Both the position numbers and the translations under genes were made by a program. Under the pieces are notes generated by a model. That model made no database searches, was not told the origin of the DNA, and saw only the letters and a program-made list of their open reading frames with translations. This document shows positions 33,288-41,658 of a stretch of DNA of 64,000 bases, piece after piece. This stretch comes from JALZKA01 sp033856515 (GTDB lineage Bacteria > Actinomycetota > Thermoleophilia > Solirubrobacterales > 70-9), in the NCBI GenBank assembly GCA_033856515.1, contig JAWVEY010000034.1, positions 1 to 64,000 of the forward strand. Direction: 5' to 3'. Within the stretch, counting starts at the first letter, position 1; every line of letters begins with the position of its first letter.

Positions 33288-35206
33288 GGCGGCTCACGAC
33301 ATGTGCAGTTGTGCTGCTCGGAGCCATGGGGCTCCCGGAGGGCGCTTCGGCGCACTCCCTGGTACGTCCAGCGGGCGCACTCGTCTCCTACGTCTCAGCC
33401 GATGCGACCTCGCTCAACACGCTCCGCGTCCGTGAGGGCGACGGCCGAATCGAGTTCTACGACCCGACGGTGGATGGCGGCATGGACCCGGGGAGTTGCA
33501 CACCGGGCGAGGTCGCAGGCGGGTTCATCATCGAGGTGTTCTGTCCGGCATCGGCCGTGACCCGCGTCCGGATCGATCTGGGCGAGCGCGAAGACTCAGC
33601 GAAGACGTCGCTTCCGATCGCAACGACTCTGCTTGGCGGTCCTGGCGCCGATGATTTGACCGCCGGCATCGCGGCAGACGAGCTGAGCGGCGGTGATGGT
33701 GACGACTCCTTGACTGGCCGCGAGGGCGACGACGCAATGGACGGCGGCCTCGGAGTCGACACCCTCGAGGGAGGTTCCGGCGCCGACCAGATTCAGAGCC
33801 GCGACGGGCTGGTGGACACGATCCGTTGCGGGGGCGACGCCGACATCGTGTACGCCGACACCGTGGATGACATCGCCGCCGATTGTGAGACCGTCAACCG
33901 CGTCTTCGTCGCCCCTCCGAGCGGATCCGATGGCGACGAGCCGGGGCGCCCGGACCTCAACGTCGGCACCGACAAGGTCCAGCGTCTTGGCAGCGCACGG
34001 CGGGTCCGGGTTTACGCGACCTCGAGCGAGCCCGGAACGATCAGCGCCTCCGGCTTCATCGACATCGCGGGGCTGTCCCTTCCGGTGAAGATCGACCCCA
34101 GTCCAATCGCGATTGGTGGCGCCGGCGTCGAGTTGGCTTACACGCTAGGGAAGGCACGGTGGCGCCGGGCCCGGCGCGCCCTGCGCCACGGGCGAGAGGT
34201 TGCCGTCCGCCTGGGCGTCGTGGCCACCGACGTGGCCGGGAATACGCGTCGCCAGGACGCGCCAAGGATCAGGGTCATTCCCAGCCGCTGGTCCGCGGCG
34301 GCGGGGAGAGCCGCGGCGGTGCGTGCGCCGCGCCACCCCACGCCCGGCGACATGGACGGTGACGAGATCAAGGATGTGGTCGACAACTGCCCGACGGCGA
34401 AGAACGGCAGCCAGATCGATACCGACAACGACGGTCAGGGTGACGCCTGCGACGAAGACGACGACGACGACGGTGTGCTCGACGGCGGTGACAACTGCCG
34501 CATCGATCACAACCCCGACCAGGCCGACACCGACGGAGACGGCTACGGCGATGCTTGCCCGCCCGTGGACTCGGACCAGGACGGCGTCATCAACGACGAC
34601 GACAACTGCGACTTCGACGCCAACCCCGATCAGGACGATCTGGACGGCGACGACAAGGGAGACGTATGTGACCGTGACCTAGACGGTGACCGTTTCGACA
34701 ACGATTTCGACAATTGCCCCACGGTCTACAACCTCGAGCCCACCGACATCGACGGCGATGGCCTGATCAACGACCAGGTCGACCGGGACGGCGATGGCAT
34801 CGGGACCGCCTGCGATCCCGACGAGCCGGTGATCGAGCCGCCACCGGACCCTGACGAGACACCGCCGGATGTGACACTCGAGGTCCCCGGCAACGAGTCG
34901 CTCGCGCAGCTGGAGGCCGGGATGATCGTTCGCATCGGCTGCTCAGAGGCCTGCACCGCCACGACGGACGTCGTGGTCAACCGGCGCATCGCGAATCAGT
35001 TGGGCCTCGGGCACCGCAGGGTGCTGGCGAGCGGCACTACGCGTCTCGATGGTGAGGGTATGACCTATGCCTTCGTCCGAGCAAAGGCTCGGCATCTGAC
35101 AGGAAACGGGGACCTGGGGAGCTTCCACGCGAAGCTAAAGACGCGGGTAACCGACGAGTCGGGCAACGCGCGAGAGCTCACCCGTCGCTTTTCCCTCCGC
35201 CGCTGA
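33284..35206 (+). CDS. Exported calcium-binding protein with RTX-like and thrombospondin type 3 repeats
   Basis: 640 residues from the GTG in a GTGA overlap; the signal peptide begins at once (VRRLTTCAVVLLGAMGLPEGASA). Residues 117-182 are RTX-like (GGPGADDLTAGIAADELSGGDGDDSLTG). A beta domain follows at 220-345. Residues 356-515 are thrombospondin type 3 repeats: DMDGDEIKDVVDNCP, DTDNDGQGDACDEDDDDDGV, DTDGDGYGDACP, DSDQDGVINDDDNCD. Each unit holds calcium with Asp side chains and pairs Cys. A terminal beta-rich domain is at 530-640. Its 3' end overlaps rlmN tail-to-tail by 29 nt. Probably a surface protein or matrix component. Confidence 0.85.
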   Translation: MRRLTTCAVVLLGAMGLPEGASAHSLVRPAGALVSYVSADATSLNTLRVREGDGRIEFYDPTVDGGMDPGSCTPGEVAGGFIIEVFCPASAVTRVRIDLGEREDSAKTSLPIATTLLGGPGADDLTAGIAADELSGGDGDDSLTGREGDDAMDGGLGVDTLEGGSGADQIQSRDGLVDTIRCGGDADIVYADTVDDIAADCETVNRVFVAPPSGSDGDEPGRPDLNVGTDKVQRLGSARRVRVYATSSEPGTISASGFIDIAGLSLPVKIDPSPIAIGGAGVELAYTLGKARWRRARRALRHGREVAVRLGVVATDVAGNTRRQDAPRIRVIPSRWSAAAGRAAAVRAPRHPTPGDMDGDEIKDVVDNCPTAKNGSQIDTDNDGQGDACDEDDDDDGVLDGGDNCRIDHNPDQADTDGDGYGDACPPVDSDQDGVINDDDNCDFDANPDQDDLDGDDKGDVCDRDLDGDRFDNDFDNCPTVYNLEPTDIDGDGLINDQVDRDGDGIGTACDPDEPVIEPPPDPDETPPDVTLEVPGNESLAQLEAGMIVRIGCSEACTATTDVVVNRRIANQLGLGHRRVLASGTTRLDGEGMTYAFVRAKARHLTGNGDLGSFHAKLKTRVTDESGNARELTRRFSLRR

Positions 35207-36185
35207 GCGAGGCCTTCGCCGCGAGCTGCCCGCAGGCCGCGTCGATGTCGCGGCCCCGCGTGAGCCGGATCGTTGCCCGCAACCCCCCGCGCTCGAGCTC
35301 CGTGCGGAAGGCGCGGATCGTCTCGGGCGCAGAGCCGTCAAAGCTCCCGGTGGGGTTGTACGGGATCAGGTTGACCTTGAAGGCCCGCGGGTCGAGGACC
35401 TTCGCCATTTCCTTGGCGAGAACCGGGGAATCGTTTACGCCGGCGAGCATCACGTACTCAATGAACACCATCCGGCGGCGCTTGCGGTGGTACGCGCGGC
35501 ATGCCGCGAGCACGTCGGCCAGGGGATAGCGGTCGTTCACGGGCATCAGCTCGGAACGAAGCGCGTCGTTGGGGGCGTGGAGCGAGAGCGCCAAGCGGAT
35601 CGGCATCTCGGACTCGGTGAGGCGCTCGATCCCGGGAATCCAACCGACGGTCGAGATCGCGGTGCGGCGGTGGGTGATTCCCACGTCCGGCAGTGCGGCG
35701 CACGCGTCCAGGACGTTGTCGAGGTTCATCATCGGTTCGCCCATCCCCATGAAGACGCAATGGTCGATCGCCTCGATCCGCCGGAAGTGGAGCGCCTGAT
35801 CGACGATCTCGGCCGCCGTCAGATTGCGGCCGAACTTCATCGTGCCGGTCGCGCAGAACGTGCACGTGAGCGGGCAGCCCGACTGTGACGAGACGCAGAT
35901 CGAACGCCGCCCGTCGCGATAGCGCATGAGTACTGCCTCGACCGCGCGCCCGTCGGCCGTTTCGAAGAGCGCCTTGACGGTGCCGTCCTTCGAGTGCGCC
36001 TCGTGCTGGAGCGAGAGGGTCGAATAGGGCACCTGCGCCTCCAGCCGCTCACGAAGCGCCGCCGGGACGTTGGACATCTCCGCGTAGCCGGCGGCACCCC
36101 GCGCCGCCCACTCCCAGACCTGTTGGGTGCGGTAGGACGGCTGACCCTCCTCGGCGAGGGCGCGTTCGAGGAGTGCTACATCCAC
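35178..36185 (-). CDS. rlmN: Dual-specificity 23S rRNA/tRNA (adenine-C2)-methyltransferase RlmN
   Basis: 335 residues from a GTG. Radical SAM cluster motif CPLTCTFC (near residue 104), preceded by CVSSQSG; GMGEPMMNLDNV is the SAM-binding strand; STVGWIPGIERL and LALSLHAPNDALRSELMPVN follow; and the methyl-carrying second Cys lies in DIDAACGQL near the C-terminus. The pattern is typical of RlmN, which methylates A2503 of 23S rRNA and A37 of some tRNAs. It overlaps the neighbouring plus-strand gene by 29 nt. Confidence 0.96.
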   Translation of the reverse strand: MDVALLERALAEEGQPSYRTQQVWEWAARGAAGYAEMSNVPAALRERLEAQVPYSTLSLQHEAHSKDGTVKALFETADGRAVEAVLMRYRDGRRSICVSSQSGCPLTCTFCATGTMKFGRNLTAAEIVDQALHFRRIEAIDHCVFMGMGEPMMNLDNVLDACAALPDVGITHRRTAISTVGWIPGIERLTESEMPIRLALSLHAPNDALRSELMPVNDRYPLADVLAACRAYHRKRRRMVFIEYVMLAGVNDSPVLAKEMAKVLDPRAFKVNLIPYNPTGSFDGSAPETIRAFRTELERGGLRATIRLTRGRDIDAACGQLAAKASLSGGGKSDG

Positions 36186-36212
36186 CCGACCGAGTGTAGG
36201 TCCGCTTGGGCG

Positions 36213-37286
36213 CTATCCGCGAAGGGAGTCGCGCAGGCGAAGGACGCGCTCGACCGACGTCAGGAAGCGCTTGCGCTTCAGGTCTCCGGAGCGGAGTCCC
36301 CTCGCGAGGCTCTCGCTTACCCGCTCGGCGGATGCGAGGCTTCCATAGAGGAGGAGATCCGTGCCGGCGTTGGCGGCCATATCGGCAACCTTCTCGGGCG
36401 ACCCGATGGCGGCGATGGCAGCGGCGTTCAAGGAGTCGGTGATGGAGACGCCGTCAAAGCCCGCGACACGGCGGAGCTCGTGCGAAGCGATGGCTCTCGA
36501 AAGCCCGGCTGGCCGGCCTCGATCGAGCGCGGGGTAGACGGCGTTGGCCAGCATCACGACCTCGCCGCTCTCGCGGGAGAATGCGCGGAACGGGCGCTCA
36601 TCCTCCTTTCGGAGCGTCTTACGCCCTGCGCCGATCGTCTGCGCAACGTCATCGGTGTTCTCTCGCGCCCGCCCGAATCCGGGAAAGTGCTTGGCCGTCG
36701 CGGCGACCCCTTGACGGCTGAGGGCGTTGGCGAACCGCGGCGCGATCTTGCCGACCTCAGAGGGAGATCTCGAAAAGCTGCGATCCGTGTCCTCGATGTT
36801 CCCGCCGGGTATTGCGAGGTCCAGGACCGGGGCGAAGTCGAGATTGAAGCCGAGCGCCCTCAGGTACCGGCCCGTCTTGTGCCCTTGGCGAGCGGCCGTT
36901 TCCCCGCCGGCGGCGCCCATCTCCTCGGCTGACATGGTCGGCGGGCCGGGAAGGCGCTTCACCAGGCCGCCCTCCTGATCGACGGCGATCAACAGTGGCT
37001 GCCTTAGTCCCCGCGGGCGGCGGATGTCGCGCAGTCGGTTGATGAGATCGCGCGCCTCGCCTTCAGAGTCGAAGTTCTGCGCGAAGAGGACGACCCCTGC
37101 GAGCCGTCCCTCGCGGATCATCTGGACGAGGCTCGCGGGGGGAGATTCGCCCGTGAAGCCCGTAACGATTCGCTGTCCGGCGAGCTGGCGGTCCCCGAGA
37201 TCTCGTACCGGGTCTCCATTTCCGCGCGCATCCGCCGGCGGGGCGGCGACAGCGAGCGCCGCGACTGTCGCGAGCGCCGCGATCAT
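36213..37286 (-). CDS. Glycoside hydrolase family 3 beta-N-acetylhexosaminidase-like protein (NagZ-like)
   Basis: 357 residues from the ATG at 37286, which overlaps the MFS stop (ATGA); the longer frame to 37607 is not used. Signal-like N-terminus MIAALATVAALAVAAPPADARG. GH3 barrel features: GVVLFAQNFDSEGEARDLI, LLIAVDQEGGLVKRL, LGFNLDFAPVLDLA, the NagZ-type KHFPGFGRARENTDD (NagZ usually has KHFPGHG-xxDSH, so the His is replaced) and the nucleophile Asp in SITDSLNAAAI. It should cleave terminal GlcNAc from muropeptides or glycans outside the cell. Changes in the KHFPG loop leave activity to be shown. Confidence 0.85.
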   Translation of the reverse strand: MIAALATVAALAVAAPPADARGNGDPVRDLGDRQLAGQRIVTGFTGESPPASLVQMIREGRLAGVVLFAQNFDSEGEARDLINRLRDIRRPRGLRQPLLIAVDQEGGLVKRLPGPPTMSAEEMGAAGGETAARQGHKTGRYLRALGFNLDFAPVLDLAIPGGNIEDTDRSFSRSPSEVGKIAPRFANALSRQGVAATAKHFPGFGRARENTDDVAQTIGAGRKTLRKEDERPFRAFSRESGEVVMLANAVYPALDRGRPAGLSRAIASHELRRVAGFDGVSITDSLNAAAIAAIGSPEKVADMAANAGTDLLLYGSLASAERVSESLARGLRSGDLKRKRFLTSVERVLRLRDSLRG

Positions 37287-38476
37287 GCCGCCACCGGGGC
37301 CGGCCGGAGCGCCCCGCGCCAAACGAACGAGGCGATCGACCCCGCGACCGCGACCGCGACTCCCGCTCCGACGGCCTCCTCCCAGCCGGCGTGCTCGACG
37401 ACGGTCCCCGCAACTGCAGTGCCCAGCGAGATGCCGGCGATGAGAGAGGTCATGAGCCAGGAGAAGGCCTCCGTCCCCGTTCCCGCGGGCGCCACAATCG
37501 AGATCAGCTGGTTGCGCGTGGCGATCAGCGGCGCGATCGGCGCTCCGGCCGCGAGCACCAGGATTCCCATCGCGACAGGTGAAGAGGCGAGCATGAGCGG
37601 CAGGCACAAGAAGGGGAAGAGGAGCGTCACCGCCAGATAAGTATCAAGCAGCTCTCGCCGGGGCGTTCGGGCGCCGAAGGCAAGGCCGCCGACCCCGCTT
37701 GCGAGGGACCAAAGCGCCAGCAACACCCCGGCCAGCGCGGCTGAACCCTCGATCTCGCTGAACGCGGGAAGCGCGACTTCGACGGTCCCGATCATGAAGC
37801 CGAACGGAACAGTGGACAAAGCGACCGCCCTGATGCCCGGGGAGCGAAGGGGGCCCAGCCCTCCGACCCGGCTCTCGAGTGGGATGACTCGGCGCCGGTC
37901 GGGCAGGTAGGCGAGGAAGAGCGCCGTGCCGGCTACGACGAGTGCCGCTGAGACCGCGAGCGCGGCCTGTGGCGAGATCAACGCGACGAGGACCGCGGTG
38001 ATCAGCGGGCCGGTGACGAACGAGACCTCGATCATCACCGAGTCAAGCGCGAAGGCTCCTCGCAAGAGCTCTGCGTCGCCCTTCATCATCTCCGGCCAGC
38101 GCGATCTGAGAACCGAGCCCGAGGGCGGGAAACACAGGCCGGACAGAGCCGCGCAGGCAACGAGGAGCCCTGCTGGCGCCCCGGATACGCCCAAGGCCCA
38201 GAGCGAGAGGATGGCGGCGGCGTGGCCGATGGCCACCGGCATCAGCAGGATCGCTCCACGGCGGTCGACGAGCCGCCCGACAAGCGGCGCGGCGATGCCT
38301 GCGCCAAGCGCCAGTCCGCCGGCGGCGAGCCCTGCGGTGGCGAACGAGCCGGTCTCGGCGCGCAGGAAGAGGATCACGGCCAGCCCGTTGATCGCGTACG
38401 GGATGCGCGTCAGCATCGTCGAAGCGATCAGCACCGCAAAGCGCGGCACTCGAAGGACCTTTGCGTAGATCGCCAT
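37283..38476 (-). CDS. Major facilitator superfamily transporter
   Basis: 397 residues with 12 hydrophobic segments in two halves, and the MFS loop 2-3 motif in GAGIAAPLVGRLVDRRG (about 58-74). The central cytoplasmic loop is basic (LPDRRRVIPLESRVGG). It resembles the YfiS/arabinose-efflux-type group of actinobacterial MFS proteins, often proposed as drug or metabolite exporters; no substrate can be given. It is translationally coupled with the NagZ-like gene, so an export or turnover function linked to cell-wall sugars is possible. Confidence 0.9.
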   Translation of the reverse strand: MAIYAKVLRVPRFAVLIASTMLTRIPYAINGLAVILFLRAETGSFATAGLAAGGLALGAGIAAPLVGRLVDRRGAILLMPVAIGHAAAILSLWALGVSGAPAGLLVACAALSGLCFPPSGSVLRSRWPEMMKGDAELLRGAFALDSVMIEVSFVTGPLITAVLVALISPQAALAVSAALVVAGTALFLAYLPDRRRVIPLESRVGGLGPLRSPGIRAVALSTVPFGFMIGTVEVALPAFSEIEGSAALAGVLLALWSLASGVGGLAFGARTPRRELLDTYLAVTLLFPFLCLPLMLASSPVAMGILVLAAGAPIAPLIATRNQLISIVAPAGTGTEAFSWLMTSLIAGISLGTAVAGTVVEHAGWEEAVGAGVAVAVAGSIASFVWRGALRPAPVAA

Positions 38477-38507
38477 CCGTCCCAGGATGGCAGGGCTCAG
38501 CGCCCGA

Positions 38508-38762
38508 CTAGCGCGAGAAAAGCCGGAAGATGAAGAGCAACAGGAACGAGCCGCCGATCGCGATCAGCCAGGTCTCGAGGTCGAAGAAGTCGTCGATCTT
38601 GCCCAGGTCGAGCTCGGTCGCGATCCACCCGCCGAGGAGCGCCCCGAGGATGCCGATTGCGGTGGTGCCGATGCAGCCGCCGGGCTCGGTGCGGCCGGGA
38701 AAGAGCGCCCGCGCGATCGTGCCCGCGAACAACCCAAGGAATATCCAGCCGAAAAAGCCCAT
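38508..38762 (-). CDS. GlsB/YeaQ/YmgE family small membrane protein
   Basis: 84 residues from the ATG at 38762. Two glycine-zipper-rich hydrophobic stretches (FGWIFLGLFAGTIARALFPG and IGTTAIGILGALLGGWIA) followed by a third (WLIAIGGSFLLLFIFRLF). The segment FPGRTEPGGCIGTTAIGILGA is the signature of the transglycosylase-associated GlsB/YeaQ family, usually stress induced. The open frame to 39047 is an artefact of overlap with the phosphoesterase gene, which ends 3 nt upstream. Confidence 0.88.
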   Translation of the reverse strand: MGFFGWIFLGLFAGTIARALFPGRTEPGGCIGTTAIGILGALLGGWIATELDLGKIDDFFDLETWLIAIGGSFLLLFIFRLFSR

Positions 38763-38764
38763 GT

Positions 38765-39361
38765 TCAGACGTCGAAGGTAGCGCCCTCGGGCCCCAGGTT
38801 CGCGATCTCGGTCTGTCCGATCCGCGAACGGGCGCCCCAGCTCTCGTGGATGTGTCCGCAGACGGCATTCGGCGGAGCGAGCCGCTCGATCGCGTCGGCG
38901 AGCGCTTGCGAGCCGAGGTTCTGACCAGAACCGGCGACGTCGCAGTGCCCGCGCGGGGGAGAGTGGAGAACGAGGACCGCGCCTTCGGGGCAGGGCTCGA
39001 GGGCCTTGGTCGCCTCGGAGTCCGAGAGGTCGAAGCTCCAGTCCCACGGGGTGATGGGGATACCCGCGCCGAGGCCGAAGAAAGTCACGCCCTCGATCTC
39101 GGTCGCCTCGCCGTGAAGGACGGTGGCGGAGCCCCAGCCCGACGCAGCTTCGCGCAGCGCATCGGCGGTCTCGTTGTTGCCCGGCACGAGGACAGTCGGA
39201 GTCTCGATCCCCGCGAGGGCATCGATCGTCTCGCCGAGCCCTTCATGGACGGAGGCGAAGTCGCCGGCACCGACCACCACGTCCGCGTCTGAGCTGCGCT
39301 CGACCAGGGAGGCAGCGCGGCCAAGGTCGCGGTGGAGGTCTGAGAACGCGAGGATGCGCAC
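38765..39361 (-). CDS. Calcineurin-like metallophosphoesterase
   Basis: 198 residues from a GTG (VRILAFSDLHRD). The metal-site motifs appear in order: SDLH (8-11), GAGDFAS, VPGNNET, LVLHSPPRG and GHIHESWG (C-terminal GH-x-H). The compact form without extra domains matches YfcE-like or UPF0046-type phosphoesterases acting on nucleotides or phosphodiesters; the exact substrate is open. The frame is open to 39781 but the fold starts at 39361. Confidence 0.9.
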   Translation of the reverse strand: MRILAFSDLHRDLGRAASLVERSSDADVVVGAGDFASVHEGLGETIDALAGIETPTVLVPGNNETADALREAASGWGSATVLHGEATEIEGVTFFGLGAGIPITPWDWSFDLSDSEATKALEPCPEGAVLVLHSPPRGHCDVAGSGQNLGSQALADAIERLAPPNAVCGHIHESWGARSRIGQTEIANLGPEGATFDV

Positions 39362-39390
39362 GGCGGCGATCCTATGGAACGGGTCCAGAT

Positions 39391-40302
39391 CTAGGCTTGG
39401 GCCGCGCGTGGCACCTCGACCGGTGACGTCCACCCGTTCGCGATCCGCTTCCGCTCGGCAGCAGCGACGTCGTCGAACTGGGCGACGCACGATCCGCGGC
39501 GGACTGCCTGCGGAGTGACTGGCCGCGCGGCGCGCGCCGCAGCGACCACGCCGCGAAACGCAAAGGCGTCGGCGGAGGTCCAGCGAATGCCATAGAGCTC
39601 GCGGACGCGCGGCGGGAGCGAGCCCCGCATCACCAGATTGTGGGCCTGCATGGGCGCCCGGCGGGACGCGGAGGTGGGGATCTCGAGCATCACCGCCCGG
39701 CCGATGACCTTCGCCTCCTCGGTCAGGTGCGCGTCCGGTCCGTTGATCTTCAAATCGACGTACTCGCGGAGGTCGCGCCACGACGTGGGCGCCACTGACG
39801 CCGGCATGCCGAAGAGCTCGCCGAAGCTCACGTAGTCGGCCCAGAACTCATCGCGCTCGGATTCGGAGAGCTTCCGGACGAACAGTTCATAGAAGTGGAC
39901 GGCTGAGTCGGCGGCGGGGGCGATCGTCCACAGCATCAGCTCAGGGTCATGGGCTGCATACGGCGTTCCGGCCTTGAAGCGGCCGGCGTCATTCGGCAGC
40001 GTGCCCTTGACGTTCGAGTGCATGCCGTGGACCGCGGCGAGGATCCGATCGGCCTTGTCTCGCGAGCCAAAGAAGATCGCCTCGAACATCTTCGCCGTTG
40101 CGACGAGGCGGTGGAACGGGCGATCGGCGGAGCGATCGTGAAGGAGCGTGCCCATGAAGTTCCGCGGATCCAGAGCGCCGATCCCGAGGGCGCGCTGGCC
40201 GTACAAGAGCCCGACCGCGCGCTCGTGCTGAACGCGGCGAAGCATGGAGCCGGGCGGGAAGTAGCCGTGGTCGCGAGACATTGGCTGATCAGCCAGAATC
40301 AT
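39391..40302 (-). CDS. MpaB-family (DUF2236) oxygenase-like protein
   Basis: 303 residues from the ATG at 40302 (an ATG at 40281 and a TTG at 40308 are alternatives; none has a good Shine-Dalgarno). The N-terminal DHGYFPPGSMLRRVQHERAVGLLYGQRALGIGALDP is the hallmark of the DUF2236/latex-clearing-like haem family. HDRSADRPFHRLVATAKMFEAIFFG, HDPELMLWTIAPAADS and the final RWTSADAFAFR fit the rest. Members include rubber oxygenase-like and MpaB oxidases; the present one has no known substrate. It is divergent from the GH13 gene with about 40 nt between starts. Confidence 0.85.
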   Translation of the reverse strand: MILADQPMSRDHGYFPPGSMLRRVQHERAVGLLYGQRALGIGALDPRNFMGTLLHDRSADRPFHRLVATAKMFEAIFFGSRDKADRILAAVHGMHSNVKGTLPNDAGRFKAGTPYAAHDPELMLWTIAPAADSAVHFYELFVRKLSESERDEFWADYVSFGELFGMPASVAPTSWRDLREYVDLKINGPDAHLTEEAKVIGRAVMLEIPTSASRRAPMQAHNLVMRGSLPPRVRELYGIRWTSADAFAFRGVVAAARAARPVTPQAVRRGSCVAQFDDVAAAERKRIANGWTSPVEVPRAAQA

Positions 40303-40342
40303 AAGCAAGCACGACGGACGAGTGTGCCGCTAGAACTGCGCG

Positions 40343-41599
40343 ATGGCCGCGAACGGCAAATGGTGGGAAGACGCTGTCGTCTACCAGATCTACCCGCGCT
40401 CGTTCCAGGACTCAGACGGCGACGGGATCGGTGACCTCGCGGGAATTGAGTCGCGTCTCGATCACTTGGCCTACCTGGGGGTCGATGCGCTTTGGCTCTC
40501 TCCGATCTACCCGTCGCCTCTGGCCGATATGGGCTACGACGTGGCCGACCACTGTGCGATCGCGCCCGAGCTGGGCGATCTCGCCGGCTTCGACCGTCTC
40601 GTCGCGAAGGCGCACTCGTTGGGCCTGAAGGTCCTGCTCGACTTCGTTCCGTCCCACACCTCGATCGAACACCCGTGGTTCCGCGACCATCCCGAGTGGT
40701 ACATCTGGGCCGAGGAGCCGCCGAACAACTGGGTCTCCGCGTTCGGGGGCCCGGCGTGGACACTTGACGCGCAGAAGGGCCGCTACTACCTCCATTCGTT
40801 CTACCCCGAGCAGCCCGACCTCGACTGGCGAGTTCCGGCCGTGCGCGACGCGATGGGTGACGTCATTCGCTTCTGGACCGGCCGCGGCGTCGACGGATTC
40901 AGGGTCGACGCCGTCCAGCAGCTGATGAAGGACCCGGAGCTCCGCGACGATCCTCCAGCGACGGCGCCCTTCGTGCTCCCGCTGGGGGACGAGTATGGGC
41001 GCCTCGAGCACGTCCATTCCGAGGCGGGGTCCGACATCGGCGTGGCGCTCCGGGCGATGCGGGCGGCGGCGGGGGACGCCCTCCTCGTAGGCGAGGTGTA
41101 CAGGCCCACGCGCGATCTCGAGCCCTACTTGGAGCATCTCGACCTCGCCTTCGCGTTCGAGCTTCTCCATTCGCCGTTCGAGGAGGAGCGCCTCGCGGAG
41201 GTCGTAGCCGAAGGTCAGAAGCTGGGCAGGGTGGCGTGGGCTCTCTCGAACCACGATTTCCCCCGACTTGCGACCCGGTTCGGCGAGGAGCGCGCGGCTC
41301 GCGCCGCCGAGTTCCTGCTGTCCTTGCCAGAAACCGTCTTCCTCTACCAGGGGGACGAGATCGGGATGGTGGATGGCGACGAGGCCGACCCGCCGTTCGA
41401 CCGCGCGGGCAGGGATGCCCACCGTCACCCGATGCAATGGGAGCCCGAACCGCTCGGCGGCTTCACCACCGGCGAGCCGTGGCTTGGCCTTACCGACCCC
41501 ATGCGCAGGAGCGTTGCTGCCCAGCGCGGCGTCGAGGGATCCTCCCTCGAGGAGTACCGGCGATTGATCGCCACCCGCCGCTCGACCGTGGACGAGTAG
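40343..41599 (+). CDS. GH13 alpha-glucosidase/amylase-family enzyme lacking the C-terminal domain
   Basis: 418 residues. The four GH13 regions are complete: GYDVADH near 64, DFVPSHTSIEHPWF near 97, GVDGFRVDAVQ with the nucleophile Asp near 192, GEVYRPTR with the acid/base Glu near 252, and SNHDFPR near 298. The opening VVYQIYPRSFQDSDGDGIGDLAGI is oligo-1,6-glucosidase/trehalulose-like. Family members run to about 530 residues with a C-terminal beta-sandwich; this one stops right after the last barrel helix (YRRLIATRRSTVDE). It precedes the sugar importer, so it likely hydrolyses an alpha-glucoside the importer brings in. Confidence 0.9.
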   Translation: MAANGKWWEDAVVYQIYPRSFQDSDGDGIGDLAGIESRLDHLAYLGVDALWLSPIYPSPLADMGYDVADHCAIAPELGDLAGFDRLVAKAHSLGLKVLLDFVPSHTSIEHPWFRDHPEWYIWAEEPPNNWVSAFGGPAWTLDAQKGRYYLHSFYPEQPDLDWRVPAVRDAMGDVIRFWTGRGVDGFRVDAVQQLMKDPELRDDPPATAPFVLPLGDEYGRLEHVHSEAGSDIGVALRAMRAAAGDALLVGEVYRPTRDLEPYLEHLDLAFAFELLHSPFEEERLAEVVAEGQKLGRVAWALSNHDFPRLATRFGEERAARAAEFLLSLPETVFLYQGDEIGMVDGDEADPPFDRAGRDAHRHPMQWEPEPLGGFTTGEPWLGLTDPMRRSVAAQRGVEGSSLEEYRRLIATRRSTVDE

Positions 41600-41619
41600 A
41601 CCGCACCGGTTTGCCTCCT

Positions 41620-41635
41620 GCTACCGCGGGGTAGC
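41620..41635. promoter_or_regulatory. Possible operator dyad before the sugar-importer operon
   Basis: GCTACC-GCGG-GGTAGC is a dyad in the 59-nt gap between the GH13 stop and the TTG of the sugar-binding lipoprotein. Its centre holds CG as in LacI-family operators. No regulator gene is adjacent, so the assignment rests on position and symmetry only; it could also be a weak hairpin. Confidence 0.3.
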
Positions 41636-41658
41636 TTCGCCTCCAGAGAGGAGAAGCG

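Noticed and set aside
34351..34830. GAC/GGC-rich periodic sequence resembling a repeat array
   Set aside because: It codes for thrombospondin type 3 calcium-binding repeats; no CRISPR-like constant repeat and unique spacers are present.
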